Below, in pieces: positions 47,829 through 56,389 of a stretch of 64,000 bases of DNA; position 1 is the first letter of the stretch, and the number at the start of each line of letters is the position of its first letter. Under the pieces are notes generated by a model, which worked only from the letters and a program-made list of their open reading frames with translations, was not told where the DNA came from and did no database searches. The position numbers were made by a program, and so were the translations under genes. The DNA is from Pseudomonadota bacterium (GTDB lineage Bacteria > Pseudomonadota > Gammaproteobacteria > Burkholderiales > Burkholderiaceae_F): assembly GCA_021838715.1 (NCBI GenBank), contig JAKCCX010000001.1, positions 1 through 64,000 of the forward strand. Reading direction: 5' to 3'.

Positions 47829-48560
47829 ATGTTCTTCCGGCAGTTTGCGACCCGCGAGGCAACACTTTCGTACTTCCTTGGCTGCGGCAGCTGCCACGTC
47901 GCGGCGGCGGTCGATCCGGTTCTGGGCGATGAGGAATGGTTTCTAGAAGAGGCGAAGAGACTGAACGTGAAGATCACGCACGTGATCGACACGCACGTGC
48001 ATGCCGACCATTATTCCGGCGGTAGGACGCTCGCGCAGCGCTCCGGTGGCCTCTATTGCCTGCACGAACGAAATGAAGCCCGCGCGAGCTACCGCTTCGA
48101 GCCACTGCACGATGGTCAGACCATCGAGGTCGGAAACGTCTCCATCGAGGTCATTCATACTCCGGGGCACACGCCCGACAGCATCTGCCTGTTGGTTGCC
48201 GACAAAAAACGGAGCGCCGTGCCCTGGTTCGTGCTCACAGGCGATTCGATGTTCGTCGGCGCGATCGGCCGCCCCGATCTTGCCGGACACGAGCGCAAGA
48301 TGGCCGGGCAGCTCTATGACGGCTTGCATGCGCGCATCCTGACGCTGCCGGGCGAAGTCGAGCTGTATCCCGGACATACCGCAGGAAGTGTCTGCGGCGC
48401 GGGCATCTCCGGCAAGCCGGTCTCGACCGTGGCATTCGAACGGCGTTGCAACCCCTTGCTATCGATGGACCGGGATTCCTTCATCAATGCCCTGACGAAC
48501 GAGATTCCGCCACGTCCGGCCGATATGGATCGCATGTTGGCAGCGAACCTGAGCGATTGA
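47829..48560 (+). CDS. ETHE1-like persulfide dioxygenase (MBL fold)
   Basis: 243 residues from ATG 47829. Metallo-beta-lactamase motifs are H56-V-H58-A-D60-H61 (DTHVHADHYSGG), HTPGHTPDSICL, LTGDSMFVGAIGRPDL and LYPGHTAGS. This set, with the DxxxGRPDL segment, is typical of ETHE1-type enzymes that oxidise glutathione persulfide to sulfite with O2. The Cys pair GCGSCHV near residues 19-22 is unusual and could accept sulfur from DsrE. In an operon with a rhodanese-type regulator, DsrE and an MFS transporter. Confidence 0.85.
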   Translation: MFFRQFATREATLSYFLGCGSCHVAAAVDPVLGDEEWFLEEAKRLNVKITHVIDTHVHADHYSGGRTLAQRSGGLYCLHERNEARASYRFEPLHDGQTIEVGNVSIEVIHTPGHTPDSICLLVADKKRSAVPWFVLTGDSMFVGAIGRPDLAGHERKMAGQLYDGLHARILTLPGEVELYPGHTAGSVCGAGISGKPVSTVAFERRCNPLLSMDRDSFINALTNEIPPRPADMDRMLAANLSD

Positions 48561-48584
48561 GGCTGGCTCACAACGCCGGCACCC

Positions 48585-49934
48585 ATGACCGATCGATCCG
48601 CCATAGGAGCCGTGCAACCCATCGACCGGGGCGTCAAGGGCGAGGCCGCGTACGCGCACGGGATTCGTGCGAACCTGGGGCAATTTGCCCAGCAGATGGT
48701 CCAGGTCTTCTTCGTAGGCCTAATGGTCGGCATGGAACGCAATGTACTACCAGTAGTCGCTAGCCGAGACTTCGGCGTCCCCAAGAGTTCCTTCGTCTAC
48801 CTGATGTCTTTCGTGCTGTCCTTCGGTTTCGTCAAGGGGATTCTCAACTTCGCGGCGGGCCGGCTTTCGGAGCGTATCGGCAGAAAGCGGGTTTTGCTGC
48901 TCGGATGGCTCGCAGGGGCGCCGATCCCGTTCCTGATTTACTTCGCGCCATCCTGGGGCTGGATCGTCGCAGCCAACGCCTTCTTGGGGGTCAACCAGGC
49001 CTTTGCCTGGACGATGACCGTTACGAGCAAGATCGACATCACCAACCCGGAGCAACGCGGCCTTGCGACGGGAATCAATGAGTTTTCGGGCTACGCAGCA
49101 GTCGCGTTCGCAGGCGTCACGACGGGATACCTCAGCAACCGATACGGGCCCCGCACATCGTTGCTCGGTTTCGCGCTATCCGTCATTGTGGTCGCGTCGC
49201 TCGCGGCAATGCTCTTTGTCCGCGAAACGCTGCCCTGGGCCCGCGCTGAAGCCCTTCGGCATGCGCGCGGAGTTCACCCCGGGATTCGTCCACGCTTCGC
49301 CGAAGGGTTATCCGGGCGGCCCCGCGCGCGGGAGGTGTTCGCGTTCGTGTCGTTTCGCCACGCGACATTCTCGGCGCTGTGCCAAGCCGGCGTCGCGAAT
49401 AAGATCGCAGACGCCTTGCTCTGGGTTCTGTTCCCGTTGTTCCTGAGTCAGCAAGGACTTTCCGTCGTGCAGACGGGCTGGATAACCGGAATCTATGGAA
49501 TCGTCTGGGGGGCGTCGCAGCTGTGGACAGGACCGTTATCCGACGTGGTCGGCAGGAAAAGGCCCATCGTCGCGGGGCTCTGGATCCTGAGTATCGGCAT
49601 CGCAATGGTTCCCGCGGCCCGTGGAGGCGCTGCGTGGGCCGCGGCCGCGGCAATCATGGGCTTGGGCATGGCGCTGCTCTATCCAACCCTCATTGCCTCG
49701 GTCGCCGACATCTCGCACCCTGAGTGGCGCAGCTCCGCTCTGGGAACGTACCGCTACTGGCGCGACACCGGCTATGCCATCGGTGCGTTGGCGCTCGGCT
49801 TGGTCGCCCAATGGACCCAACGACTTGAAGCGGCATTTTGGTTTTCATCCTTGGTTCTGGCGATCTCGGGGACGTGGGTAGCGCTGCGCGCCGCAGAAAC
49901 CCACCCTCGCCTTCAGCCTCCGCCCAAGTCCTAG
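48585..49934 (+). CDS. Major facilitator superfamily transporter
   Basis: 449 residues with about 12 membrane segments. Loop motif GRLSERIGRKRVLLLGWLAG between helices 2 and 3 and the repeated GPLSDVVGRKRPIVAGLWIL in the second half are MFS A motifs. Located in the sulfur operon, 24 bp after the persulfide dioxygenase, so it may export sulfite, thiosulfate or a related anion, but substrate cannot be read from sequence. Confidence 0.85.
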   Translation: MTDRSAIGAVQPIDRGVKGEAAYAHGIRANLGQFAQQMVQVFFVGLMVGMERNVLPVVASRDFGVPKSSFVYLMSFVLSFGFVKGILNFAAGRLSERIGRKRVLLLGWLAGAPIPFLIYFAPSWGWIVAANAFLGVNQAFAWTMTVTSKIDITNPEQRGLATGINEFSGYAAVAFAGVTTGYLSNRYGPRTSLLGFALSVIVVASLAAMLFVRETLPWARAEALRHARGVHPGIRPRFAEGLSGRPRAREVFAFVSFRHATFSALCQAGVANKIADALLWVLFPLFLSQQGLSVVQTGWITGIYGIVWGASQLWTGPLSDVVGRKRPIVAGLWILSIGIAMVPAARGGAAWAAAAAIMGLGMALLYPTLIASVADISHPEWRSSALGTYRYWRDTGYAIGALALGLVAQWTQRLEAAFWFSSLVLAISGTWVALRAAETHPRLQPPPKS

Positions 49935-49966
49935 GGAAGCCGGAGGAACTGATTGAGACGGCCTGC

Positions 49967-50305
49967 TCAGGAGATCGGGATTCGGTCGATCTTCGCGGCG
50001 CAGATGAAGTCGTTCTCGGACAGGCCCTTGATGGCGTGCGTAGTGTACTGCACGCGACAGTAGTTGTAGCCGACCTCGAGGTCCGGATGATGGTCCTCGA
50101 TGTTGGCGATGTGCGCGAGCGCGTTGACGAAACTCATGGTGCGGTAGAAATCCCGGAAACGGAATTCGCGTCGCAGGAAAAGCCCGTCTTCCGAGACAAC
50201 CCATCCGGATGCAAGCCCGCGGGCCAGGGCCTCGGCCGCTTCGCGCCCCAGGGGCACGACCCCGCCCTCGCAGGGCTTGCATTTGCGTTCCGTCAGTTCG
50301 CTCAT
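49967..50305 (-). CDS. phhB: 4a-hydroxytetrahydrobiopterin dehydratase
   Basis: 112 residues from ATG 50305. The pterin carbinolamine dehydratase core is ANIEDHHPDLEVGYNYCRVQYTTHAIKGLSENDFICAAKID with the catalytic His residues. It recycles the pterin cofactor of phenylalanine hydroxylase and may act as a dimerisation factor. The N-terminus has a Cys pair in RKCKPCEGG. No phhA is near. Transcribed opposite to the MFS gene, 32 bp apart. Confidence 0.88.
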   Translation of the reverse strand: MSELTERKCKPCEGGVVPLGREAAEALARGLASGWVVSEDGLFLRREFRFRDFYRTMSFVNALAHIANIEDHHPDLEVGYNYCRVQYTTHAIKGLSENDFICAAKIDRIPIS

Positions 50306-50569
50306 CGCAGCACCTCTCGTTCCTGTCGTCTGATGCGGCGCGCGCATCCACCGGCCATGCCGCATTACCGGGAGTGTCCCGGCGGGATCCTCCGCGACAT
50401 CCTATCCCTTTTGCAGCGACTTTCGGGCATTCCCGCGGACCTCTCCCTTGGTCGGTGCGTTGACCCCGTGCATTGGCCGGCGGGCGGTCGTTGACAGCGG
50501 CGGCCGGCGGCGACTACCGTCGTGTCAGGCGGGACTGCCCTGGGGAGTCCCGAACCAAAACCATGCCGG

Positions 50570-50965
50570 ATGGGCGCGATGGGACAGCCAGAGCTATACG
50601 TCGCCGTGATGGCCGGAGTCGTGCTGTCGCTGTTTCTCGGCGTCAGCGAAATCGTGGCGTTGCGCAAACCGGCCTCCCGGCTTTACGGCCGCTGGAAGGG
50701 ACTTTCCCAATCCGGAAAGACGTTGCGCGTTGCCGTGGAGTTGTGCGCGATTGGCGTGGTCTTCGCGGTGCAGACGGTCATCATCGCGGTACTGGTGGCG
50801 CTGGCCTTGGGCGCGCTGAATCCACGCTTCCCGCACAATGTTTCCCGGCAGATCCGGCTGGACACGATGCGCCAACGGCAGTCCGGGACGCCGTTGGCGC
50901 ATCGTGTCCCGGAAGGACTACCGGGAACCGGCGGCAGCGACGTGGTCTTGACGCCGGCACCTTGA
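50570..50965 (+). CDS. Small two-helix membrane protein, uncertain 3' end
   Basis: 131 residues if the ATG at 50570 is used (a second ATG is at 50579; no strong ribosome-binding site for either). Two hydrophobic helices are evident: LYVAVMAGVVLSLFLGVSEIVAL and VAVELCAIGVVFAVQTVIIAVLVALALG. The last about 40 codons lie within a large inverted repeat, so the natural C-terminus may have been altered or the gene may end in non-coding structure. Unknown function; possibly not a functional gene. Confidence 0.4.
   Translation: MGAMGQPELYVAVMAGVVLSLFLGVSEIVALRKPASRLYGRWKGLSQSGKTLRVAVELCAIGVVFAVQTVIIAVLVALALGALNPRFPHNVSRQIRLDTMRQRQSGTPLAHRVPEGLPGTGGSDVVLTPAP
50842..50927. repeat. Large inverted repeat with perfect 20-bp arms
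   Basis: 50860-50879 and 50890-50909 are exact reverse complements over 20 bp with a 10-nt loop; after an imperfect stretch the flanks pair again through TTCCCGG and CCGGGAA. It overlaps the 3' part of the small membrane protein frame. Could be a terminator without a T-run, a REP-like element or a miniature mobile insertion. Confidence 0.75.
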
Positions 50966-51034
50966 CGGCCCGGGCGCCGCAGCCTATATCTGTGCCGGCA
51001 TGCTTCATCCACTCCGACCGATGGAGGATCGAAG

Positions 51035-51403
51035 ATGATACCCACCACCGCAGAGATCATGGGCGCAACCCGGGATCGCGATATCGCCGCGGCGTTCCCG
51101 CATGCGCCGTTCGACTGGTCGCCAAGTCAGGCCGAAGCGCTGGCCAAAACGGAAGGGTTGGCGCTCACCGACGACCACTGGAAGGCGATCCGGAGTTTGC
51201 AATCCTATTTCGCCCGGCATGAAGACCAGCCCGTCAACATGCGCGAACTGCATGATGCGCTCGACGAGCAATTTCACCCCAGCGGCGGAATCCGGATGCT
51301 GTACCAGCTCTTCCCGGGCGGCCCCATCGCCCAGGGTTGCCGCCTGGCCGGCCTCAAAGCGCCGTATCTTGCGACGGACCCGAGCTTCGGAAGCGTTTCC
51401 TGA
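51035..51403 (+). CDS. DsrC/TusE-family protein lacking the penultimate cysteine
   Basis: 122 residues. The family core is clear: FDWSPSQAEALAKTEGLALTDDHWKAIRSLQSYF, then HDALDEQFHPSGGIRMLYQLFPGGPIAQGCRLAGLKAP. C102 occupies the place of the upstream cysteine of DsrC, but the C-terminal arm ends YLATDPSFGSVS without the near-terminal Cys that DsrC and TusE use to carry sulfur. In known family schemes TusE keeps only the penultimate Cys and DsrC both, so this pattern is atypical. It may be a regulatory or alternative sulfur-carrier variant. No dsr or tus genes are adjacent. Confidence 0.8.
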   Translation: MIPTTAEIMGATRDRDIAAAFPHAPFDWSPSQAEALAKTEGLALTDDHWKAIRSLQSYFARHEDQPVNMRELHDALDEQFHPSGGIRMLYQLFPGGPIAQGCRLAGLKAPYLATDPSFGSVS

Positions 51404-51490
51404 ACGCCGGATGGAGACGGCGCAGCGTCGCACAATGCCATTGCGCATGCCGCTGTGCACATGCCGACCCGGCGGGCCCTCCGCCGCGAA

Positions 51491-53353
51491 TCAGACGGCG
51501 GCGCCCGGAGTCGACGCGCGCTGCGCGCGCGCCTCGAGCTCGGACCAGCGCTCGAACCACTGCGCGAGTTCGCGGTCGATCCGCTCACAGCGGTCGCGGT
51601 CGGCGCGCATCTGTTCCGCACCGGCCCGGTAGTATTCCGGGTCGGCGCTGCGCGCGTGGATCTGGGCCAGTTCCGCTTCCAGGGCTTCGATCCTGCCCGG
51701 CGCCGCTTCCAGTTCCCGCTGCTCCTTGAAGCTCAGCTTTTCCTGCGGCTCCCGCCTGGCCGGCCGCGCGGGTTTCGCCGGCCGGGGTGGAGCCTGCACG
51801 GAACCGGCGTCCGGCGCCGCGGGCTGGCGGGACGCCCGGAATGCCCCTTGCGCGGCGGCGTCCGAATACCCACCCGGGAATTCCTGCCAGGCGCCGTCGC
51901 CCATCGCCACCAGGGTCTGGGTGGCGACGTTGTCGACGAACGCGCGATCGTGGGATACGAACAGCAGCGTCCCGGAATACTCCGCCAGGGTGGACTCGAG
52001 CAGTTCCAGCGATTCCATGTCCAGATCGTTGGTGGGCTCGTCGAGCACCAGCAGATTGGCGGGCCGCGCGAACAGGCGCGCCAGCAGCAGACGATTGCGC
52101 TCGCCGCCGGAGAGCGTGCGGACCGGCGCATCGGCCCGGCGCGGCGAGAACAGGAAGTCGCCCAGGTAACTCATGACGTGCTTGCGCGTCGCCCCGATCT
52201 CGATCCATTCCGATCCCGGTGAGATGGTCTCGACCACCGTGCGTTCGGGATCGAGCTGCTCGCGCAGCTGATCGAAATAGGCGATCTCGAGCTGGGTGCC
52301 CAGGCGCACCGAGCCGCGGTCGGGCGCCAGTTTGCCCAGCAGCATCTGGATCAAGGTGCTCTTGCCCACGCCGTTGGGGCCGATCAGGGCGAGGCGGTCG
52401 CCGCGCATCAGGCGCAGGTTCAGGTCATCGACGATCCGCCGGCCGCCGAAATCCTTGCCGGCCCGTTCCAGTTCCGCCACCAGTTTGCCCGAACGGTTGC
52501 CGGCGTCGATCTGCAGGCGCACCGAGCCCAGCCGCTCGCGCCGCTCGCTGCGTTCGACCCGGAGACGCTCCAGGCGCCGCACGCGGCCCTCGTTGCGCGT
52601 GCGGCGGGCCTCGACGCCTTTGCGGATCCACACTTCTTCCTGCGCCCAGAAGCGGTCGAACTTGCGCCGCACGACGTCTTCGGCCGCGAGTTGTTCGGCC
52701 TTGCGCTCCTCGTAGGCGGAAAAGTTCCCGGGGAACGAGCGCAACTGGCCACGATCGAGTTCGACGATGCGCGTGGCGACGCGATCGAGAAAGCGCCGGT
52801 CATGGGTGATGACGATGGCCGCCCGGCTTGCGCGCTGCTCTTCGATGAGGAAGTCTTCGAGCTGCTCGATCGCGCCCACGTCCAGATGGTTGGTCGGCTC
52901 GTCGAGCATCAGCAGTTCGGGTTCGAGCGCGAAGGCCAGCGCCAGCGCGGCACGCTTGCGTTCGCCGCCCGAGGCCCGCGCCGGATCGGCACCTTCATCG
53001 AGCCCGAAGCGATGCAAGGCCTCGATCAGGCGCGCGCGCAGTCGCCACCCTTCGCGTTCGTCCTGCATGGCATCCCAGCCGGCACGCTGCCCGAGGGAGT
53101 CCAGGAAGGTTGGTGCCGCCGGCAGCACGGGCTCCTGCTCCACGCACACCACGCGCAGGCCTTCGCGCCGGCGCACCTCGCCGTCATCGAGGGCCAGGCG
53201 GCCGTCGAACGCCGCCAGAAGGGAGGACTTGCCGGTGCCGTTGCGGCCGATCAGTCCGACCCGCTCGCCCTCCTGCAAGACAAAGTGCGCGCGGTCCAGC
53301 AAAGGGGTCATGCCGAAGGCAAGTTCGCCTTCGAGCAGGGTCAGCAGGGTCAT
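51491..53353 (-). CDS. uup: ABC-F family ATPase (Uup-type)
   Basis: 620 residues from ATG 53353, two ABC domains with no membrane part. Walker A motifs are GRNGTGKSS and GPNGVGKST; signatures SGGERKRAALALA and SGGERNRLLLARL; Walker B LLMLDEPTNHLD and LLVLDEPTNDLD. The interdomain linker ([24 protein letters not shown]-like) and a C-terminal coiled coil following a Pro/Ala-rich spacer are typical of Uup. ABC-F proteins act on ribosomes or DNA; Uup has been tied to recombination intermediates and ribosome function. Confidence 0.9.
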   Translation of the reverse strand: MTLLTLLEGELAFGMTPLLDRAHFVLQEGERVGLIGRNGTGKSSLLAAFDGRLALDDGEVRRREGLRVVCVEQEPVLPAAPTFLDSLGQRAGWDAMQDEREGWRLRARLIEALHRFGLDEGADPARASGGERKRAALALAFALEPELLMLDEPTNHLDVGAIEQLEDFLIEEQRASRAAIVITHDRRFLDRVATRIVELDRGQLRSFPGNFSAYEERKAEQLAAEDVVRRKFDRFWAQEEVWIRKGVEARRTRNEGRVRRLERLRVERSERRERLGSVRLQIDAGNRSGKLVAELERAGKDFGGRRIVDDLNLRLMRGDRLALIGPNGVGKSTLIQMLLGKLAPDRGSVRLGTQLEIAYFDQLREQLDPERTVVETISPGSEWIEIGATRKHVMSYLGDFLFSPRRADAPVRTLSGGERNRLLLARLFARPANLLVLDEPTNDLDMESLELLESTLAEYSGTLLFVSHDRAFVDNVATQTLVAMGDGAWQEFPGGYSDAAAQGAFRASRQPAAPDAGSVQAPPRPAKPARPARREPQEKLSFKEQRELEAAPGRIEALEAELAQIHARSADPEYYRAGAEQMRADRDRCERIDRELAQWFERWSELEARAQRASTPGAAV

Positions 53354-53633
53354 GCCGTACTGTAGCAGGGCGGCGATCCCGGCACGGCTGGCACGGCCGG
53401 TACGCCGGGGGCGGCGCCATGGCGTCCCCACGACGGGGTTGGATCAGGACGCCGCGCGATGCCGCGCCGCGTGCGTCGAAGCGTTGATCGCGGGAGCTTG
53501 CGCGCACCCACCGCACGAAGTATCTTGAGGCTGCGGTCCCGGGAAGACGCCTTCTGCTCCGGCGGCACGATCTTCGCGGAGCGGCGTTTTCCGGTGCGGA
53601 ACAGCGGTTGAACGGGAACAAATGGAGATAACC

Positions 53634-53960
53634 ATGGCCATCGATGCCGGCATACAAGCTTCGGCGAAAGCCGCCGAAGCGCTTGCGCAGGACTTCCGCA
53701 ATGTCGTCGCGGATGCCGAGGAACTGCTTGCAGCACTGGGCAGCGACGGGGACACCAAGATCAAGGAAATGAAGGGCCGCGTGCAGGAATCGCTGAACCA
53801 GGCGCGCGGGCGGCTGAACGAATTTCAGGCGAGTGCGGTCGGCGGCGCGAAGGCGGCGGCCAGCGCAACCGACGAGTACGTTCACCAGAATCCATGGCAG
53901 GCGGTCGGGGTCAGCGCGGTGATCGGCGGCCTGCTCGGCTATCTGATCGGCCGCCGCTAG
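53634..53960 (+). CDS. YqjD/ElaB-like inner-membrane protein
   Basis: 108 residues from ATG 53634 (GGAG 6 bp upstream; an ATG at 53622 is in frame). It follows the ElaB/YqjD plan: a helical amphipathic domain (AQDFRNVVADAEELLAALGS...RGRLNEFQASAVGGAK), the VHQNPWQAVGVSAVIGGLLGYLIGRR C-terminus with its single membrane helix. These proteins bind ribosomes at the membrane in stationary phase. First of a three-gene yqjD-yqjE-yqjK-like set. Confidence 0.88.
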   Translation: MAIDAGIQASAKAAEALAQDFRNVVADAEELLAALGSDGDTKIKEMKGRVQESLNQARGRLNEFQASAVGGAKAAASATDEYVHQNPWQAVGVSAVIGGLLGYLIGRR

Positions 53961-53970
53961 AGCGCCCGCG

Positions 53971-54366
53971 ATGGCGGGCGATCCGGGCAGGCTGGTGGGC
54001 CGGGCGCGCGGTCTCGTGGCGACATCCATCCGGGCCGTACGGACCCGGATGGAGCTCCTCGCGGTCGAAATCCAGGAGACCGGCACCCGCGCGGTCCGCG
54101 ATCTGTTGATCGCGGGAATGGCGCTGAACCTCGTACTGTTCGGCCTGCTGCTGGGTGCAGTCTGGATCGTGCTGGCGGTGCCGGCGGAACTGCGCCGATT
54201 GCTGCTGGGCTTCTTTTCCCTGGCATTCCTGATTGGCGGCGCGGGGGCGTTGTTGTGGCTGCGTTCGGAGGTCGCCGGGCGCAAGCCGTTCCTGCACGCG
54301 ACGCTCACCATCCTCAAGGATGACGAACAGGCGCTGGACAAGAAGCATCGTGATGAGCAAACTTGA
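53971..54366 (+). CDS. YqjE-like membrane protein (phage holin superfamily)
   Basis: 131 residues with two membrane helices (LLIAGMALNLVLFGLLLGAVWIVLAVP and LLLGFFSLAFLIGGAGALLWL) between a helical N-terminal region and a charged tail. This matches the YqjE family. Its start lies 10 bp after the yqjD-like stop and its end overlaps the next gene by 14 bp, so they are translated together. Biochemical role unknown. Confidence 0.82.
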   Translation: MAGDPGRLVGRARGLVATSIRAVRTRMELLAVEIQETGTRAVRDLLIAGMALNLVLFGLLLGAVWIVLAVPAELRRLLLGFFSLAFLIGGAGALLWLRSEVAGRKPFLHATLTILKDDEQALDKKHRDEQT

Positions 54367-54586
54367 GCTGCTGGGACGGCGTCGCGAGTTGCTGGTTCTG
54401 TCGGCGCGGCTGCAACGCGCCAACCTCGAAACGCGTCTCGACCGATTGGAGGCCCATCCGGAGCGGGCGTTGTTCGATTTCGCGATTCATCAGCTATCGC
54501 GGCAGGCGATGCGCGGTGCATTGCTGACCGCGGTGATCAAGGCCCTGGCGCAGGGCTGGCGCCGCGCGCGAAGCCACGACCGGTGA
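54353..54586 (+). CDS. YqjK-like small protein
   Basis: 77 residues from ATG 54353, overlapping the yqjE-like gene. A heavily charged, helical protein: KLELLGRRRELLVLSARLQRANLETRLDRLE. Size, composition and place after yqjD and yqjE support the YqjK assignment. Function unknown. Confidence 0.7.
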   Translation: MSKLELLGRRRELLVLSARLQRANLETRLDRLEAHPERALFDFAIHQLSRQAMRGALLTAVIKALAQGWRRARSHDR

Positions 54587-54646
54587 TTCCGCGGTGATTC
54601 CGATGCCGCCTGCGCATCGGGTCCGCTGGCGCCTCGGAGGAGTCTT

Positions 54647-55231
54647 TTGCTGCAGGCATTTCTCGTCTCGACCAGCGTCGTCGCCCTGGCGGAAATCGGC
54701 GACAAGACCCAGCTGCTTTCCCTGCTCCTGGCGGCGCGCTACCGCAAGCCGGCCCCGGTCGTCCTGGGCGTGCTCGCGGCGACCCTCGCCAATCACACCG
54801 GAGCGGGGGCGATCGGCCTCTGGCTGTCGCGGATATTGAACCCGGCCATTCTCAACTGGGCCATCGTTGCGTCCTTCCTCTTCATGGCCGGGTGGATCCT
54901 CGTTCCCGACCGGCTCGAGGAGGACGAGGTCACCACACCCAGGAACGGTTTCGGCGTCTTCGGTACGACCGCCGTTGCATTCTTTCTCGCCGAAATGGGG
55001 GACAAGACCCAGGTTGCAACGATCGCGCTCGCAGCCCGCTTCCACGCGCTGGTCGCCGTCGTCGGGGGAACGACCCTCGGCATGCTGCTCGCCAACGTGC
55101 CGGTCATCTACCTCGGGCATCGGTTTGCGGACCGGCTGCCCGCCAAGGCGGTGCATGCCGTCGCCTGTCTGCTCTTCGTGATCCTCGGCGGACTGGCGCT
55201 GCGCAACGCGCTGACGCAGACGCCGATCTGA
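54647..55231 (+). CDS. UPF0016/GDT1-family cation exporter
   Basis: 194 residues from TTG 54647 with GGAGGAG 4 bp upstream. Six membrane helices with two copies of the family signature E-x-G-D-K-T: AEIGDKTQLLSLLLAARY and AEMGDKTQVATIALAARF. Bacterial members of this two-repeat family (MneA, MntX) export Mn2+; Ca2+ is also a substrate for eukaryotic relatives. No yybP-ykoY type riboswitch fits in the 60-bp upstream gap. Confidence 0.88.
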   Translation: MLQAFLVSTSVVALAEIGDKTQLLSLLLAARYRKPAPVVLGVLAATLANHTGAGAIGLWLSRILNPAILNWAIVASFLFMAGWILVPDRLEEDEVTTPRNGFGVFGTTAVAFFLAEMGDKTQVATIALAARFHALVAVVGGTTLGMLLANVPVIYLGHRFADRLPAKAVHAVACLLFVILGGLALRNALTQTPI

Positions 55232-55277
55232 GCCGCGCGCCGGGCCGGCGGGAACCGCCGCGCTGCGGAGGCTCCCC

Positions 55278-56336
55278 TCAATCGGCGCCGGCGTCGCTGC
55301 CGGCTTGCGCGCGGCGCAGCCGGTCATGGATCGCATCCCATTGCGCGCCGGCCGGCGGCACGGCGACGAGCAGGCGGTCGGCACCGCTGGCATCCATCGC
55401 CCGGAGGTGGTCATACAAGGTGCGCGCGTAGGCATCGGCATCGTCCGGTGCCGGCAGGCACAAGGCCAGGTCGGGCGCGCGCACGGAGCCGGCCATGGCC
55501 GCTTCGGGCGCCAGCACGGCGAGGCGGGCCGGGCGCAGCGCGGCGATGCGGGGGCCGAGATCGGCCGGCGCGACGAGTTCGAGCGGCTTGCGCGGGGCGT
55601 AGTGGCCTTTCAGGCGGCCGGAGGCGCGCGGCGCCTCCTCGTCGTCGGATGCCACGGTGACCGCCACGCCGGTCGACGCGACCGCGGCCGCGATCTCGTC
55701 GGGACGGATGAACCCGGGGCGCAGCACGCGCAGCGCCCCGCCGGTGCAATCGACGATGGTCGATTCGATGCCGACGATGCTGGCGCCGCCGTCGAGGATG
55801 ACATCGACGGCGCCCTGGGGCTTTTCGCCGAGATCGGCGCGCACGTGCGCGGCCCGGGTGGGGCTGATGCGGCCGAAGCGGTTGGCGCTGGGCGCGGCGA
55901 TCGCCGCCGCCGGGTCGTTCCTGCCGGCGCACAGGCCGTGAATCAACGCCAGGGCCCAAGGGTTCGCGGGTACCCGCAGGCCGACGCTGTCCTGGCCGCC
56001 CGTGACCGCATCCGAAGCGCGCGCGGAACGCGGCAGGATCAGCGTCAGGGGGCCCGGCCAGAACCGCTCCATGAGGACGCGCGCATGCGGCGGGACATCG
56101 CGCGCCCAGACCTGGGCCGCGGCGATGCCGGCGACATGGACGATCAACGGATGGCCGCGGGGCCGACCCTTGACGTCGAAGATCCGCGCCACGGCGTCGG
56201 CTTGCGCGGCATCGGCGCCGAGGCCGTAGACGGTCTCGGTCGGAAACGCGACCAGGCCGCCCTGCAGCAAAGCGTCGACCGCACGCGCGATCTGTACGCC
56301 GTCGACGGGCGCAGGCTCGCGCAAGGCGCCCTGCAT
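55278..56336 (-). CDS. tsaC: L-threonylcarbamoyladenylate synthase, Sua5 type
   Basis: 352 residues from ATG 56336, so the two-domain Sua5 form rather than short TsaC. The N-terminal YrdC domain includes ALLQGGLVAFPTETVYGLGADA, KGRPRGHPLIVHV, FWPGPLTLIL and IAAPSANRFGRISPT, and the C-terminal Sua5 domain follows a linker with GRLKGHYAPRKPLELV. It makes threonylcarbamoyl-AMP for t6A in tRNA. A TTG overlapping the purK stop 57 bp upstream is an alternative start. Last gene of the dgkA-pur chain. Confidence 0.88.
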   Translation of the reverse strand: MQGALREPAPVDGVQIARAVDALLQGGLVAFPTETVYGLGADAAQADAVARIFDVKGRPRGHPLIVHVAGIAAAQVWARDVPPHARVLMERFWPGPLTLILPRSARASDAVTGGQDSVGLRVPANPWALALIHGLCAGRNDPAAAIAAPSANRFGRISPTRAAHVRADLGEKPQGAVDVILDGGASIVGIESTIVDCTGGALRVLRPGFIRPDEIAAAVASTGVAVTVASDDEEAPRASGRLKGHYAPRKPLELVAPADLGPRIAALRPARLAVLAPEAAMAGSVRAPDLALCLPAPDDADAYARTLYDHLRAMDASGADRLLVAVPPAGAQWDAIHDRLRRAQAGSDAGAD

Positions 56337-56389
56337 GCCGGACAATCCGACGGGCTGTCCGGCAGACTGCCCCACGGGCGGCTGCCCGG

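Noticed and set aside
54587-54646. Possible manganese riboswitch ahead of the UPF0016 exporter.
   Set aside because: The gap is only about 60 bp and none of the yybP-ykoY core elements is visible.
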